Positions 1 through 10,917 of a DNA stretch of 37,012 bases are shown one piece after another. The translations under genes were made by a program, and so were the position numbers. Each line of letters opens with the position of its first letter. Positions within the stretch are counted from its first letter, which is position 1. This stretch comes from Candidatus Nomurabacteria bacterium (GTDB lineage: Bacteria > Patescibacteriota > Minisyncoccia > Phycocordibacterales > UBA9973): contig JAHFNJ010000008.1 of NCBI GenBank assembly GCA_023267375.1, positions 1 to 37,012 on the forward strand. Reading direction: 5' to 3'. Below the pieces are notes generated by a model that was not told the DNA's origin, did not search any database, and saw only the letters and a program-made list of their open reading frames with translations.

Positions 1-3000
1 AACATGTCGTACAGCAACACTTTCTTTTGCGGTCGTCTGCGGAGAACTCAAGTTCACCACAAAGGCAACTTGCTTACCATCGATAATGGAGAGTACGTTT
101 GGCTTTTCTTCAAACGCCTTGCGGACCACTTTTGCATTTACGCCATTCTCGTTCAAAAATTCTGCTGTTGAATCAGTTGCAAATATTTCATACCCAAGTT
201 TTGCTAAACTTTGTGCTGCATCCAAAAACTTTGCTTTGTTTACCAGACCGCCAAGCGACAACAGTACTGCTTTGCGATTGAAGTAAAATTTATTGGCACT
301 CATGATTGATTTCAAAAGCGCTTCGTCGTAATCCTTACCAAAGGCAGCCACTTCACCAGTAGATGACATTTCAACACGGAGAATTGGATCAGCCCCCAAC
401 AGGCGCGAGAATGAAAACTGTGGTGATTTTACAACAACACTTTTTGGATAGACGAACTCATGCTGCTTTGCTTTGCCAAAGAAACTATCAACTGCAAGTT
501 CTGGGAAGTTTGCATCCATCGCTTTTGAAAGCAATGGAAACGTGCGGCTCGCACGAACGTTTACTTCAATAACCGACGGCTTGTTGTCTTTCACCAGATA
601 CTGAATATTGAATGGTCCAGTAATATCGAGTTCTTTGGCGATCTTTTTTGAAATCTGGCGAAGTTGGAATTCGGTCGAGGCATACACGCGCTGTGTCGGA
701 TACACGATTGTTGCATCACCTGAGTGCACGCCAGCATTTTCAATGTGTTCAGAAATTGCATAGATGATGAGCTTCCCTTTCTGCGCAACAGCATCAAACT
801 CAAGCTCTTTTGCATTCTCTACAAATTTTGAAATGGTGACCGGATATTCTGGGCCAAGCACTGTCGCCTTCATCACGAAATTGTGAAGCTCACGCTTGTT
901 GTAGCACACGCTCATAGCACTCCCTGAGAGCACAAATGACGGACGAACAAGCACTGGGTAGCCTTCCTTATCAGCAAATTTTTCGGCCCCTTCCATTGTA
1001 CTGAAGCTCTGCCACTTTGGCTGAGCAATGCCAAGCTTGTCGAGCATGGCCGAGAATTTATTGCGGTCTTCTGCGCGGTCGATATTGTCGGCGGTTGTTC
1101 CTAAGAGCGTGAATCCTTCTTTTGAGAGCTTGCGTGCGAGATTGTTTGGACGTTGTCCACCCATTGAGACCACTAATCCGCCAGCACTTTCAAATTCGTA
1201 AATATCAGCAACTGTTTCAAATGAGACATCTTCAAAGTACAGACGATCAGACATGTCGTAGTCGGTCGAAACGGTTTCCGGATTGCAGTTCACGATGACA
1301 GATTTTTTCTTATAGCGTTTGAGTGCGAGTGCGGCATGGATAGACGACCAATCAAATTCTACTGACGAACCGATATGGTACGGGCCGGATCCAAGCACCA
1401 TGATTGCATTTTTTCCTAGTGGAACAACATCGTGGTGCGCACCGTGATACGTAAGATACAGGTAGTTTGTCTGTGCAGGAACTTCTCCAGCAAGTGTATC
1501 GATTTGGAATACCGATGGTTTGACGCCAAACTTCTTACGCATTTCGCGAATATGGAATTCAGTTTTGTTGCAAAGTAAACCAATTTTTTTATCAGAAAAG
1601 CCAAGCTGCTTGAGCTCAAGCATTGTTTCTTGGGTGAGTTTCTTGTTTGTTTTAAATTTCTTCTCGGCTTTCGCTATTGCCTCGATGCGATACAAAAACC
1701 ATAAATCAATGCCTGTTTTTTTATGGATCGCTTCTACAGTCATTCCCTTGAGTAAGGATTCAGCTACCGCAAAGAGACGCTTCGGTGTCGGTACTGATAG
1801 AAAGTGCTCACATTCAGCCGCATTAGCAAAACCATTGTCAGTTACACTCTGCACCAATCCTGACTGCATACGCACCGCCTTCTGGAGCGCTTCTTCAAAG
1901 CTTCTGCCGATCGCCATCACTTCCCCCACTGATTTCATCGCGCTACCTATTTTTTCTTCTGCGCCTTTAAATTTTTCCAAATCCCAACGTGGCATTTTCA
2001 CTACCACATAGTCGAGAGCTGGTTCAAAAAAACTCTGCGTAACTTTCGTAATTTTATTTTTTATTTCAAGCAGACTATACCCGAGCGCAAGCTTTGCCGC
2101 CACGTACGCAAGCGGATAGCCCGTCGCTTTTGACGCAAGTGCTGAAGAACGCGAGAGACGCGCATTCACTTCAATAACACAATAATCAAGTTCCCCCTCC
2201 TTGGGGTTTGGGTTCAGTGCGTACTGCACGTTGCATTCGCCGACGATCTTCAAACTTTGCACGATCTTAATGGATGCCTCACGAAGCCCATGATACTCAT
2301 GGTTGTCGAGTGTCTGTGATGGTGCAACAACAATGGAATCACCGGTATGAATACCGAGCGGATCGAGGTTCTCCATGTTACAGACGGTTACTGTATTCCC
2401 GAAACTATCACGCACAACTTCGTATTCAATTTCTTTCCAGTGGTGAAGATATTTTTCAATAAGTACCTGCGGAGAAACAGCCAGTGCACCGTCGACGATT
2501 TCTTTAAATTCTTCATCATTGTGCGCAACGCCAGATTTCTGTCCGCCAAGCGTGAAAGCTGCACGGATCATGAGTGGAAAGCCAATTTTTTTCGCGAGCT
2601 TGCGCGCGCCTTCGAGAGTCGTCGCTGCTCCTGATGGTGCTGTAGGAATACCGAGTCCACGCAAATGATCAGCAAAGAGCTGACGGTCTTCGGTGAGTTC
2701 AATTGATTTCACTGGAGTGCCGAGCACTTTTACGTTGTACTTTTTTAAAATGCCTTTTTCTTCAAGCTTGAGTCCACAGTTGAGCGCTGTCTGTCCACCG
2801 AATGAAAGCATGATGCCATCTGGTCGCTCTTTCTTGATTATTTTCTCAACAAAGTACGAATTGACTGGCAGGAAATATACTTCATCAGCAAGTGTTTTTG
2901 ATGTTTGAAAAGTCGCGATGTTTGGATTTACCAAAATCACTTTTATTTTTTCTTCCTTGAGCGCTTTGATCGCCTGACTGCCAGAATAGTCGAACTCCCC

Positions 3001-3069
3001 CGCTTCGCCGATTTTGAGCGCACCGCTTCCGAGGACCAATATTTTTTTGAATGTATGTGCAGTTTTCAT
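1..3069 (-). CDS. carB: Carbamoyl-phosphate synthase large subunit (3' end truncated by window edge)
   Basis: Open minus-strand frame from ATG at 3069 to position 1, absent from the ORF track because no stop lies in the window; N-terminus reads MKTAHTFKKILVLGSGALKIGEAGEFDYSGSQAIKALKEE, typical CarB; directly downstream of carA. Confidence 0.95.
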   Translation of the reverse strand, partial: MKTAHTFKKILVLGSGALKIGEAGEFDYSGSQAIKALKEEKIKVILVNPNIATFQTSKTLADEVYFLPVNSYFVEKIIKKERPDGIMLSFGGQTALNCGLKLEEKGILKKYNVKVLGTPVKSIELTEDRQLFADHLRGLGIPTAPSGAATTLEGARKLAKKIGFPLMIRAAFTLGGQKSGVAHNDEEFKEIVDGALAVSPQVLIEKYLHHWKEIEYEVVRDSFGNTVTVCNMENLDPLGIHTGDSIVVAPSQTLDNHEYHGLREASIKIVQSLKIVGECNVQYALNPNPKEGELDYCVIEVNARLSRSSALASKATGYPLAYVAAKLALGYSLLEIKNKITKVTQSFFEPALDYVVVKMPRWDLEKFKGAEEKIGSAMKSVGEVMAIGRSFEEALQKAVRMQSGLVQSVTDNGFANAAECEHFLSVPTPKRLFAVAESLLKGMTVEAIHKKTGIDLWFLYRIEAIAKAEKKFKTNKKLTQETMLELKQLGFSDKKIGLLCNKTEFHIREMRKKFGVKPSVFQIDTLAGEVPAQTNYLYLTYHGAHHDVVPLGKNAIMVLGSGPYHIGSSVEFDWSSIHAALALKRYKKKSVIVNCNPETVSTDYDMSDRLYFEDVSFETVADIYEFESAGGLVVSMGGQRPNNLARKLSKEGFTLLGTTADNIDRAEDRNKFSAMLDKLGIAQPKWQSFSTMEGAEKFADKEGYPVLVRPSFVLSGSAMSVCYNKRELHNFVMKATVLGPEYPVTISKFVENAKELEFDAVAQKGKLIIYAISEHIENAGVHSGDATIVYPTQRVYASTEFQLRQISKKIAKELDITGPFNIQYLVKDNKPSVIEVNVRASRTFPLLSKAMDANFPELAVDSFFGKAKQHEFVYPKSVVVKSPQFSFSRLLGADPILRVEMSSTGEVAAFGKDYDEALLKSIMSANKFYFNRKAVLLSLGGLVNKAKFLDAAQSLAKLGYEIFATDSTAEFLNENGVNAKVVRKAFEEKPNVLSIIDGKQVAFVVNLSSPQTTAKESVAVRHV

Positions 3070-3070
3070 A

Positions 3071-4126
3071 TTATTTCTTATTCTTTACCAAACCTGCTTT
3101 CTCAAGAAAGTAATCAAAAATCCAATCCGTGTCGAGCGGGCCAGGCGAACTCTCTGGATGAAACTGCACCGACATCACAGGAAGTGTCTTATGAATAATG
3201 CCTTCGTTGGTATTATCATTGGCATTGTAAAACCACTCAGTAAAACCTTTCGGGATTTTCTTCACTGCAAATCCGTGATTTTGGGTTGTAAGATATGCTG
3301 TATTTGTTCCAGAGAGCACACACGGCTGATTCTGGCTGCGATGACCAAATTTGAGTTTGTAGGTAGAACCGCCTGCCGCCAAGGCAAGAATTTGGTTACC
3401 AAGACAGATACCCAGCGTTGGAATCTTTTTCGCAAGAATCTTTTTTGCATTCTCGATTGTCTTCGTCACTTTTGTTGGATCACCTGGACCATTTGAAATC
3501 AGGACCGCATCAACCGGGAATGAAAGTGTCGTCACATCTGTATCCCATGGAACAACAACTACTTTTACTCCGCGAGCCACGAGTCGGCGTACCATATTTC
3601 TCTTTTCACCACAGTCGATAACGACAATTGTTTTTTTACCAGTGCCATGAGTTTCTATTTTTTTCGTTGAAACTTCAGCGGAAAGATTTCTTTTATTTGG
3701 ATCATCATAGGCGACATCTTTTTTGCCTGCCAAAATTTTTCCAAGCATCACTCCTTCATTGCGAAGCTTCTCAGTGAGTCCGCGCGTATCTTTAATTTCA
3801 AGCGCTGGCACTCCTTCACTCTTCAGCCATTCGGCAAGCGTCTGTTTTGACGCATGATGTGATGGCGTATCGATATAACTTGAAACGATAAGTCCTGCAA
3901 CTTGAATTTTTCCAGACTCCCACATTTCTTTCTTAGGAATGCCGTAGTTGCCGACAAGCGGATAGGTCATCACGAGAATCTGTCCGCGAAATGATGGATC
4001 AGTCAGGGCTTCTGGGTAGCCCACCATGCCGGTTGCAAACACCACTTCGCCAGAGAGTGAAACAGGAGCGCCGAAACTTTTTCCCGTGTATTTACTGCCA
4101 TCTTTTAATTTAAGTATTGATTGCAT
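3071..4126 (-). CDS. carA: Carbamoyl-phosphate synthase small subunit
   Basis: ORF 351 aa; glutaminase motif LGICLGNQILALAAGGSTYKLKFGHRSQNQP and VQFHPESSPGP. Confidence 0.96.
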   Translation of the reverse strand: MQSILKLKDGSKYTGKSFGAPVSLSGEVVFATGMVGYPEALTDPSFRGQILVMTYPLVGNYGIPKKEMWESGKIQVAGLIVSSYIDTPSHHASKQTLAEWLKSEGVPALEIKDTRGLTEKLRNEGVMLGKILAGKKDVAYDDPNKRNLSAEVSTKKIETHGTGKKTIVVIDCGEKRNMVRRLVARGVKVVVVPWDTDVTTLSFPVDAVLISNGPGDPTKVTKTIENAKKILAKKIPTLGICLGNQILALAAGGSTYKLKFGHRSQNQPCVLSGTNTAYLTTQNHGFAVKKIPKGFTEWFYNANDNTNEGIIHKTLPVMSVQFHPESSPGPLDTDWIFDYFLEKAGLVKNKK

Positions 4127-4140
4127 ATAGTTTGGACAAA

Positions 4141-4166
4141 TTAAAAGCCCACTGAAGGGCTTTTAA
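4141..4166 (-). terminator. Rho-independent terminator-like hairpin downstream of the serS-ftsQ-dus run
   Basis: ttaaaagccc-actgaa-gggcttttaa inverted repeat with flanking A/T tract. Confidence 0.55.
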
Positions 4167-4285
4167 TAAAAAATCAAAAAAGAAAAATTGTTGGGCTGTC
4201 GACACGCAATTCTTTTCCCTGTTTGATACATTGGAAAGGATTATACCAGTGTGATGGATACGTGCAAGCGGGACTTATCCACAGA

Positions 4286-5350
4286 CTAGAATTCTCTATG
4301 CTCTAAAAGGAAATCCTTGATCAGCTGCTCTATTTCCGCCGCATTTTCAGCGTCCATAAGCTTCATCCGCAATTCTTTCGCACCGTCAAAACCATTCACA
4401 TAGGCCTTATAATGTTTTTTCATGATGGCGAAATTCTTTTTGTCACCAAGGAGTTCTTCGAACAGTTTCGTGTGCTCAACGAGCACACGAAGTTTTTCTT
4501 CTATCGGTACTCCAACTTCTCGGTGAAGCCAAAATTTCTCTTTTGCTTCATCTACTAAATCAGTATTTTGTACGGAAGCAATACTTGTTTTATCTTTTGC
4601 AAACAACCATGGATTGCCGAAAATTGCCCGACCAAGCATGACGCCATCACACCCGGTTTCTATAGCTTTTGCGCGCGCTTCATCAACATCTTTTACGTCA
4701 CCATTGCCGATGATGAGCGTCGCTGGCGCAAGCTTATCTCGCAACGCCACTACTTCTTTCATAAGGTCCCAGTGTGCCGGTACCAGCGAGAGCTCTTTGC
4801 GTGTACGCAAGTGCACCGTAAGCGCTGCAACATCCTCAGCAAGAATAATTGGAATCCATTCACTGATCTGATTTTTACTATACCCAATTCTCGTCTTTAC
4901 TGAGATGGGTAGATTAGGCGCACCCTCCTTTGCCGCGCGAATAACTGCTACTGCTTTCTCTGGTGTCTTAATCATCGCCGCACCTGCACCCTGCTTTTCA
5001 ATACTCTTATCAGGGCAGCCCATGTTGATATCGATGCCATCGAAACCAAGCTCTGCGCAAAGCTTCGCTGCTTCGCGCATGTTCTCAGGATTTGAGGTGA
5101 AGAGCTGGGCAACAATTGGACGCTCAGCTTCAGTATAAATGAGATCGGTCAGTAGTTTTGGTCGCGCAGTAGGATACGCTAAGCCATCAGCAGACACGAA
5201 CTCTGTCCACGTCACATCTGGTTTACCGTATTTTGCAATGAGCCGACGAAACGCCGCATCAGTCACATCTGCCATCGGCGCCAAGACGAAAAAGGGCTCA
5301 CCTGAGCCATCCTTCTTTTCTTTCAGTTTTTGCCAAAAATTCTTTTCCAT
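4286..5350 (-). CDS. dus: tRNA-dihydrouridine synthase
   Basis: LAPMADVTDAAFRRL, DGIDINMGCPDKSIEKQGAGAAMIK and IGNGDVKDVDEA motifs of the Dus family. Confidence 0.92.
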   Translation of the reverse strand: MEKNFWQKLKEKKDGSGEPFFVLAPMADVTDAAFRRLIAKYGKPDVTWTEFVSADGLAYPTARPKLLTDLIYTEAERPIVAQLFTSNPENMREAAKLCAELGFDGIDINMGCPDKSIEKQGAGAAMIKTPEKAVAVIRAAKEGAPNLPISVKTRIGYSKNQISEWIPIILAEDVAALTVHLRTRKELSLVPAHWDLMKEVVALRDKLAPATLIIGNGDVKDVDEARAKAIETGCDGVMLGRAIFGNPWLFAKDKTSIASVQNTDLVDEAKEKFWLHREVGVPIEEKLRVLVEHTKLFEELLGDKKNFAIMKKHYKAYVNGFDGAKELRMKLMDAENAAEIEQLIKDFLLEHREF

Positions 5351-5353
5351 ATA

Positions 5354-6307
5354 TTACTGTGGAGTTGCCGTTGCGGCCGACGAAGCATCCGGCGTACTAA
5401 TCATCGGCACCCCACCCGCTTGTGCGAATTTGTAATATACCTTATTCGTGAAGCGTAAATCAATATAGAGGAGCGAATCAAACTTTTTCTTAAAATCAGT
5501 TGCAAATGGTTCAGTCAAAAGTGCAGCACGCAAATTTTCTGTAATATTCGTTAAATCATTTTTCTTATTGAACTCAATCTTCGTATGGATGGGACGTTCT
5601 GCCGATAGCGGAGCAATATAGAGGCTATATTCACCGTCGGGGCTCAACACGAGTCCATAGGTCTGAAGACCAAGAGCTATGATACTATCTCGAAAATCGA
5701 GCAGTTTCTGAAAATCATCGGGTGACAAAAACTGTTGTCCAACAGGAGCGAGTGAGTCATTGAAAAGCCCTGTCCCGTAGAATTTGAAAAAAACATCTCC
5801 GGAAAAATAGGGCGCCTCAGAAAAAATATATCCATTGGCATCTATATAGTAACAATCTGCCCGACTTGTTTCTCCCGCTGCTTCATTGAAATCATGCCCG
5901 CACCACAGATACCGTGCATCACGTTCAGTCACGTAAACATGGAGCGTATGCAAATCAGAAAGATCAAGGGCAACATCACTCAGTCGCTTGAATGTTTCAA
6001 GCACATGCTCGCGAATTGCTTCTTGAGGGTAAATAAGACCATTCTGTTTTGAAAAAAGATACACATAGTTCCCTATAATTTTATCCTGTACCGATTTTAA
6101 AATTGCATCAGTATCAATAGTGTCATTACCAGAAATAACCACCTGCTCAATTCGGGTCGGCTCTATTTTTGAAAGATACGAAAGACCAGCAACAAAAGCG
6201 GCAACAGAAAAAAGGATAACAAAAAACCTTCGGCGTATCTTTGCGCGTCGCTTCTGCCTCAACTCAAGTACTCGAGATGGTTTTAAAATTTCTCGCTTGT
6301 TTTGCAT
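5354..6307 (-). CDS. FtsQ-type POTRA-domain cell division protein
   Basis: Basic N-terminus, one TM (FFVILFSVAAFVAGLSYL), then POTRA-like IEQVVISGNDTIDTDAILKSVQ. Confidence 0.65.
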   Translation of the reverse strand: MQNKREILKPSRVLELRQKRRAKIRRRFFVILFSVAAFVAGLSYLSKIEPTRIEQVVISGNDTIDTDAILKSVQDKIIGNYVYLFSKQNGLIYPQEAIREHVLETFKRLSDVALDLSDLHTLHVYVTERDARYLWCGHDFNEAAGETSRADCYYIDANGYIFSEAPYFSGDVFFKFYGTGLFNDSLAPVGQQFLSPDDFQKLLDFRDSIIALGLQTYGLVLSPDGEYSLYIAPLSAERPIHTKIEFNKKNDLTNITENLRAALLTEPFATDFKKKFDSLLYIDLRFTNKVYYKFAQAGGVPMISTPDASSAATATPQ

Positions 6308-6361
6308 AAAAAAAATTGGCGTACTACTCTATTGTACACCAATTTAGGAGAGACTTCTCTG

Positions 6362-7630
6362 CTACTTCCCTAGAAAATCTTTTCCAATATATTTTTTGAG
6401 TACCTCGGGAACGAGAATCGTGCCATCTTCTTGCTGGAAATTTTCGACAATCGCTGGAATGATACGTGACGGCGTAGCAACGAGCGTATTGTTGAGTGAA
6501 TGCACGTAGCGCATTTTGCCGTCGTCATCTTTGTAACGGATATTGAGTCGGCGAGTCTGAAAGTCATGGAAGTACGATGCTGAATGTGTTTCGCGGTATT
6601 TATTCTGTGACGGCATCCACACTTCGATATCGTATTTCTTCACCTGCCCAAGACCAAGATCCCCGCCACAGTTCACCACAACACGGTAGTGTAACCCAAG
6701 TTCTTTCAAGAGTTCCTCCACATTCGCCGTCACCTCTTCATGGTGACGTACCGATGCTTCGTGACTCGCTTCACAGAGCACCACCTGTTCGAGTTTATAA
6801 AATTCATGGACACGAATAAGCCCTTTCACGTCTTTGCCATGCGAACCTGCTTCACGGCGAAAGCAAGGCGAGAATGCCACAAATTTCAGCGGTAACTTTG
6901 CTTTATCAAGCACTTCATTTGAATAGTATGACATTGTCGCTACTTCGCCAGTACCGGCGAGATAATCGCTGTCCTGCGTCTTGTATAAATCTTCTTCACC
7001 CTGCGGAAGATAACCAGTACCGAAGAGTGTTTCTTTATTCACTAATGATGGCACAACCATCGGCGAATACCCTTTTGCAACAATTGCGTTCATAAAATAG
7101 TTCCAGAGCGCAAACTCAAGCAACACAGCATCATTCTTCAAGAAGTAGCCACGAAATCCAGCAACTTTTGAACCACGTTCGAAATCTACCAGGTCGCGTG
7201 CTTCCATGAGTTCAGTGTGATCTTTGACTGGAAATGAGAAGGTTGGCTTTTCTCCAACAACCCGCACTTCCTGATTTTCTTCATCACTCGCGCCTTCAGG
7301 CACCGACACGTCTGGAATATTTGGCACTTGGAGCATCAATGTCTGCCATTCTTTCATGATGGTCTTCAATTCTTCTTCGCGCGCTTTCATGTCTTCTTTA
7401 AGGAGCGACATCTCGCTAATGAGCTGTGCTTTCTGTTCTTGCGCAAGATTGTTGCCGATCATCATGCTAGTGCGATTCTGCTCAGCACGCATGAGTTCTA
7501 CTGCCTTAAGCAACTCAAGGCGCTTATCATCTACCGCAATGAGCGCGTCCACGTCAAATGAGATGTGCTTTTTTTGAGAACCCATCTTGATGAGGTCTTT
7601 ATTTTCCCGAATGAAATGGATATCTAACAT
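6362..7630 (-). CDS. serS: Serine--tRNA ligase
   Basis: MLDIHFIRENKDLIK start (internal Met of ORF 6362..7693) and class II aaRS motifs AFSPCFRREAGSHGKDVKGLIRVHEFYKLE. Confidence 0.95.
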   Translation of the reverse strand: MLDIHFIRENKDLIKMGSQKKHISFDVDALIAVDDKRLELLKAVELMRAEQNRTSMMIGNNLAQEQKAQLISEMSLLKEDMKAREEELKTIMKEWQTLMLQVPNIPDVSVPEGASDEENQEVRVVGEKPTFSFPVKDHTELMEARDLVDFERGSKVAGFRGYFLKNDAVLLEFALWNYFMNAIVAKGYSPMVVPSLVNKETLFGTGYLPQGEEDLYKTQDSDYLAGTGEVATMSYYSNEVLDKAKLPLKFVAFSPCFRREAGSHGKDVKGLIRVHEFYKLEQVVLCEASHEASVRHHEEVTANVEELLKELGLHYRVVVNCGGDLGLGQVKKYDIEVWMPSQNKYRETHSASYFHDFQTRRLNIRYKDDDGKMRYVHSLNNTLVATPSRIIPAIVENFQQEDGTILVPEVLKKYIGKDFLGK

Positions 7631-7734
7631 ACCGTAGATAGTAGCAAAAATAGGTGAATAAAAAAAGGGCTGAACAAAAATCGGGTTTCGCATACAATGT
7701 ACGTGAAACCCGAAATTTTTAATCTTATTACCCC

Positions 7735-8139
7735 CTACGATAACATTCCTATTCGCGCATCAAAGTCTTCTCTTTGCTTTTTTGTACGTGACCCTTCTAT
7801 GGTCATTACATATAATGTGTCTGACCCGTAAGATTTTCGATAGGTAATAGACACGATCCAAAGCATTTGAACAGTTGCAAATGCTCGTTCTGCTTCTCTT
7901 GGATTTGCCGCACACCACATTACATAATCGAACCCACGAATAGTATTATTGTATTTTGAGGAAAGAAACATTGCTGCTCCGAAAAAAAATTGCTTATTGT
8001 CTTCAACCAACGCTTCCAATGATTCATAGTCAGTTGGCATAAAGGTAGTGTTAACCGCATACTTTTTTACTTTACGATAATAGTACTGCCTCAAGTCTAT
8101 GAGGGTATTTACTAAAATACTTATTATTAGTTTTTTCAT
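7735..8139 (-). CDS. Hypothetical protein
   Basis: 134 aa ORF between serS and dprA; no family recognised. Confidence 0.5.
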   Translation of the reverse strand: MKKLIISILVNTLIDLRQYYYRKVKKYAVNTTFMPTDYESLEALVEDNKQFFFGAAMFLSSKYNNTIRGFDYVMWCAANPREAERAFATVQMLWIVSITYRKSYGSDTLYVMTIEGSRTKKQREDFDARIGMLS

Positions 8140-8183
8140 GACACAGTTGTTTTTGATTGTTTTTTGCTAGTATACTCTTATAT

Positions 8184-9074
8184 ATGTCTGATGCAATATA
8201 CAAAATTCGTCAGTTACAAAATGAAGAATTCCCCGCACCACTTCTTGAAATCCCGCAGCCACCAAAAGAACTCTGGATCCAAGGAGAGCTTCCCTCACCT
8301 GAGGAATATATATACCTCGCAGTTGTCGGCACACGAAAGTACACAAATTACGGGAAAGAGGTCTGCGAGAAACTAATTGCCGGACTTCGCGGACACCCCA
8401 TTGTTATCGTCTCAGGTCTTGCGCTTGGCATTGATGCTATCGCCCATAAAGCCGCGCTTGATGCAGGACTCAAAACAATCGCCGTGCCAGGTTCAGGTCT
8501 TGATCCAAAAGTACTTTACCCATCAGCCAATCAAGGGCTCGCTCGAAAAATAGTTGAATCAGGAGGTTGTCTGCTTTCAGAATTTGCACCAGATTTTCGC
8601 GCTGCAGTCTGGACCTTCCCGCAACGCAATCGTATCGTTGCCGGTATGTGCAAAGCAGTACTCGTAATCGAAGCGCCAGAAAAATCAGGCGCACTCATCA
8701 CTTCTCGCCTAGCAACTGATTATAATCGCGATGTTTTTACCGTTCCTGGTTCTATCTTTTCAGAAAACTCACAAGGTCCGCATATGCTCGTGCGTCTTGG
8801 TGCCACACCAATCCGTCACAGCAACGATCTTCTTGAAGCACTCGGGTTTGAGGTTAGCGAAAATGAAACAAAAAATACAGCACGCAAAAATCAAGAATTG
8901 GAAAATGGTACACCCGAAGAAAAACTGATTTGGGAATTGCTCGCTGAACCATGTCCACGTGATGATCTCATGCGTAAAGCTGGTATTCCGATCGCCAAAG
9001 CAAATGCACTGCTCTCAATTATGGAAATCAAAGGACTCATTAAAGAATCATTGGGTGAAATCCGTCGGGCATAA
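8184..9074 (+). CDS. dprA: DNA-processing protein DprA
   Basis: VVGTRKYTNYGKEV, VSGLALGIDAIAHKAAL and FPQRNRIVAGMCKAVLVIEAPEKSGALITS, the DprA/Smf Rossmann fold; start set at internal Met of ORF 8157..9074. Confidence 0.94.
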   Translation: MSDAIYKIRQLQNEEFPAPLLEIPQPPKELWIQGELPSPEEYIYLAVVGTRKYTNYGKEVCEKLIAGLRGHPIVIVSGLALGIDAIAHKAALDAGLKTIAVPGSGLDPKVLYPSANQGLARKIVESGGCLLSEFAPDFRAAVWTFPQRNRIVAGMCKAVLVIEAPEKSGALITSRLATDYNRDVFTVPGSIFSENSQGPHMLVRLGATPIRHSNDLLEALGFEVSENETKNTARKNQELENGTPEEKLIWELLAEPCPRDDLMRKAGIPIAKANALLSIMEIKGLIKESLGEIRRA

Positions 9075-9078
9075 TTAG

Positions 9079-10917
9079 CTACTCAACGGTTACCGACTTT
9101 GCTAAGTTGCGCGGCTTGTCAACATCGCATCCGCGAAGCACAGCAATATGGTACGCCAAAAGCTGCAGTGGAACAGAGACCGTAAACGGCGTAAGTAGTT
9201 CTGACGTTTCTGGAATTTCAATCGAATAATCAGCAATCTTTTTTGCATCAATATCCCCTTTTGTAACAATCGCAATAATGACACCTTTTCGTGCTTTTAC
9301 TTCCATCATATTTGAAATTACTTTCTCATACGAGTGTCCACGGGTCGCAATAAAAACGACTGGCATATTTTCATCAATAAGTGCAATTGGTCCGTGTTTC
9401 ATTTCTGCAGCCGGATATCCTTCAGCATGAATATAAGAAATTTCTTTAAGCTTCAGTGCGCCTTCAAGTGCGAGTGGAAATCCATAACCACGCCCGAGAT
9501 AAATAAAATTTTTCGCGTCTTTAAATTTTTCAGCAATGAGTTGTATTTCCTTATCTATCAATAATGTTTCTTCAATTTTTTTAGGGATAGTCTCAAGACC
9601 AGAAAGAATTTCTTTAATTTTTTCTTTTGAAAGCACCTCCGTCTCACGTGCACGCAAAAGACATAACAAAAGAAGCACGGTGAGCTGCGCAGTAAAAGCC
9701 TTAGTAGAAGCCACACCTATTTCAGGTCCCGCATGAGTATACGATCCAGCATCAGTTGCACGTGGAATAGTAGCACCAACAACGTTACAGATTCCAAAAA
9801 TAGTTGCACCTTTTTCTTTTGCGAGTAGTAACGCAGCTAAGGTGTCGGCAGTTTCGCCTGATTGTGAAATTGCAATAACAAAATCATTTTTCCCAATTAC
9901 TGGATTTCGATACCGAAACTCTGATGCATACTCTACCGAAACAGGAACCCGCGCTAATTCTTCAAAAAAATATTTTGCTTCGAGTCCTGCATGCCACGAA
10001 GTTCCACATGCCAAAATAACAATACGTTCTGCGCTTAGAAATTCATTTTTTCGTTTTTCCAATCCCCCAAGTGTAATAGAACCATCTCTCACACTCATTC
10101 GTCCACGCATACTATCTAAGATAGACCGTGGCTGTTCATAAATTTCCTTCAGCATAAAATGTGAAAACCCTCCACGTTCAAGCTCCTCAATTTTCATTTC
10201 AAGTTTTTGGACATAGGGGCTTTTTATTTCATTTTGAATTGTTTTGACTGTCAGAATACCGTCTTTAATGATGGCGATCTCACCATCATCAAGATACACC
10301 ACCTTATCAGTATAGCCGGCGATTGGTGTGGCATCAGAAGCAACAAAATATTCATCTTCACCAACACCCAAAACAACAGGGCTCCCACGTTTTGCGACGA
10401 TAAGTGTGTTGGGAGAATCTGTAGAGAGTACTGCGATAGCATAAGCGCCGACTGCCTCCGAAAGTGCGAGACGTACAGCCTCATCCACAGGCACATTCGC
10501 ATTTATTTTTATATCTTCAATCAAATTGGCAAGTACTTCAGTATCAGTCTCACTTTTAAAAATATATCCTTTTTCGGTAAGTGCTTTTTTTAAAGAAAGA
10601 TAATTTTCGATAATACCGTTGTGCACTAAGGCAACTTCGCCATGCATAGAAAGATGTGGATGTGAGTTTGCATCTGAGGGTGCTCCGTGTGTTGCCCATC
10701 TTGTATGTGCAATCCCAATTGTGCCAGTACTATCTTGCTCTTTTAGGAACGAAGAGAGTTCCGCCACCTTTCCTTTTTTCTTATACACCCTAATTCCCTT
10801 GTCGCCCCAAAAAGCGACACCAGAACTGTCATAACCGCGATATTCCAATCGCTCAAGGCCGCCGATCAAAATCGGTCGCGCTTGTTTTTTACCAATGTAG
10901 CCAACAATTCCACACAT
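9079..10917 (-). CDS. glmS: Glutamine--fructose-6-phosphate aminotransferase (isomerizing)
   Basis: MCGIVGYIGKKQARPILIGGLERLEYRGYDSSG (N-terminal catalytic Cys) and two SIS domains; C-terminus DKPRNLAKSVTVE. Confidence 0.97.
   Translation of the reverse strand: MCGIVGYIGKKQARPILIGGLERLEYRGYDSSGVAFWGDKGIRVYKKKGKVAELSSFLKEQDSTGTIGIAHTRWATHGAPSDANSHPHLSMHGEVALVHNGIIENYLSLKKALTEKGYIFKSETDTEVLANLIEDIKINANVPVDEAVRLALSEAVGAYAIAVLSTDSPNTLIVAKRGSPVVLGVGEDEYFVASDATPIAGYTDKVVYLDDGEIAIIKDGILTVKTIQNEIKSPYVQKLEMKIEELERGGFSHFMLKEIYEQPRSILDSMRGRMSVRDGSITLGGLEKRKNEFLSAERIVILACGTSWHAGLEAKYFFEELARVPVSVEYASEFRYRNPVIGKNDFVIAISQSGETADTLAALLLAKEKGATIFGICNVVGATIPRATDAGSYTHAGPEIGVASTKAFTAQLTVLLLLCLLRARETEVLSKEKIKEILSGLETIPKKIEETLLIDKEIQLIAEKFKDAKNFIYLGRGYGFPLALEGALKLKEISYIHAEGYPAAEMKHGPIALIDENMPVVFIATRGHSYEKVISNMMEVKARKGVIIAIVTKGDIDAKKIADYSIEIPETSELLTPFTVSVPLQLLAYHIAVLRGCDVDKPRNLAKSVTVE

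Noticed and set aside
4275-4283. Perfect DnaA-box consensus TTATCCACA between carA and dus, with parB and gyrA in the window, suggesting oriC
   Set aside because: Only one perfect box, no cluster and no AT-rich unwinding region or dnaA/dnaN; imperfect boxes elsewhere are scattered.
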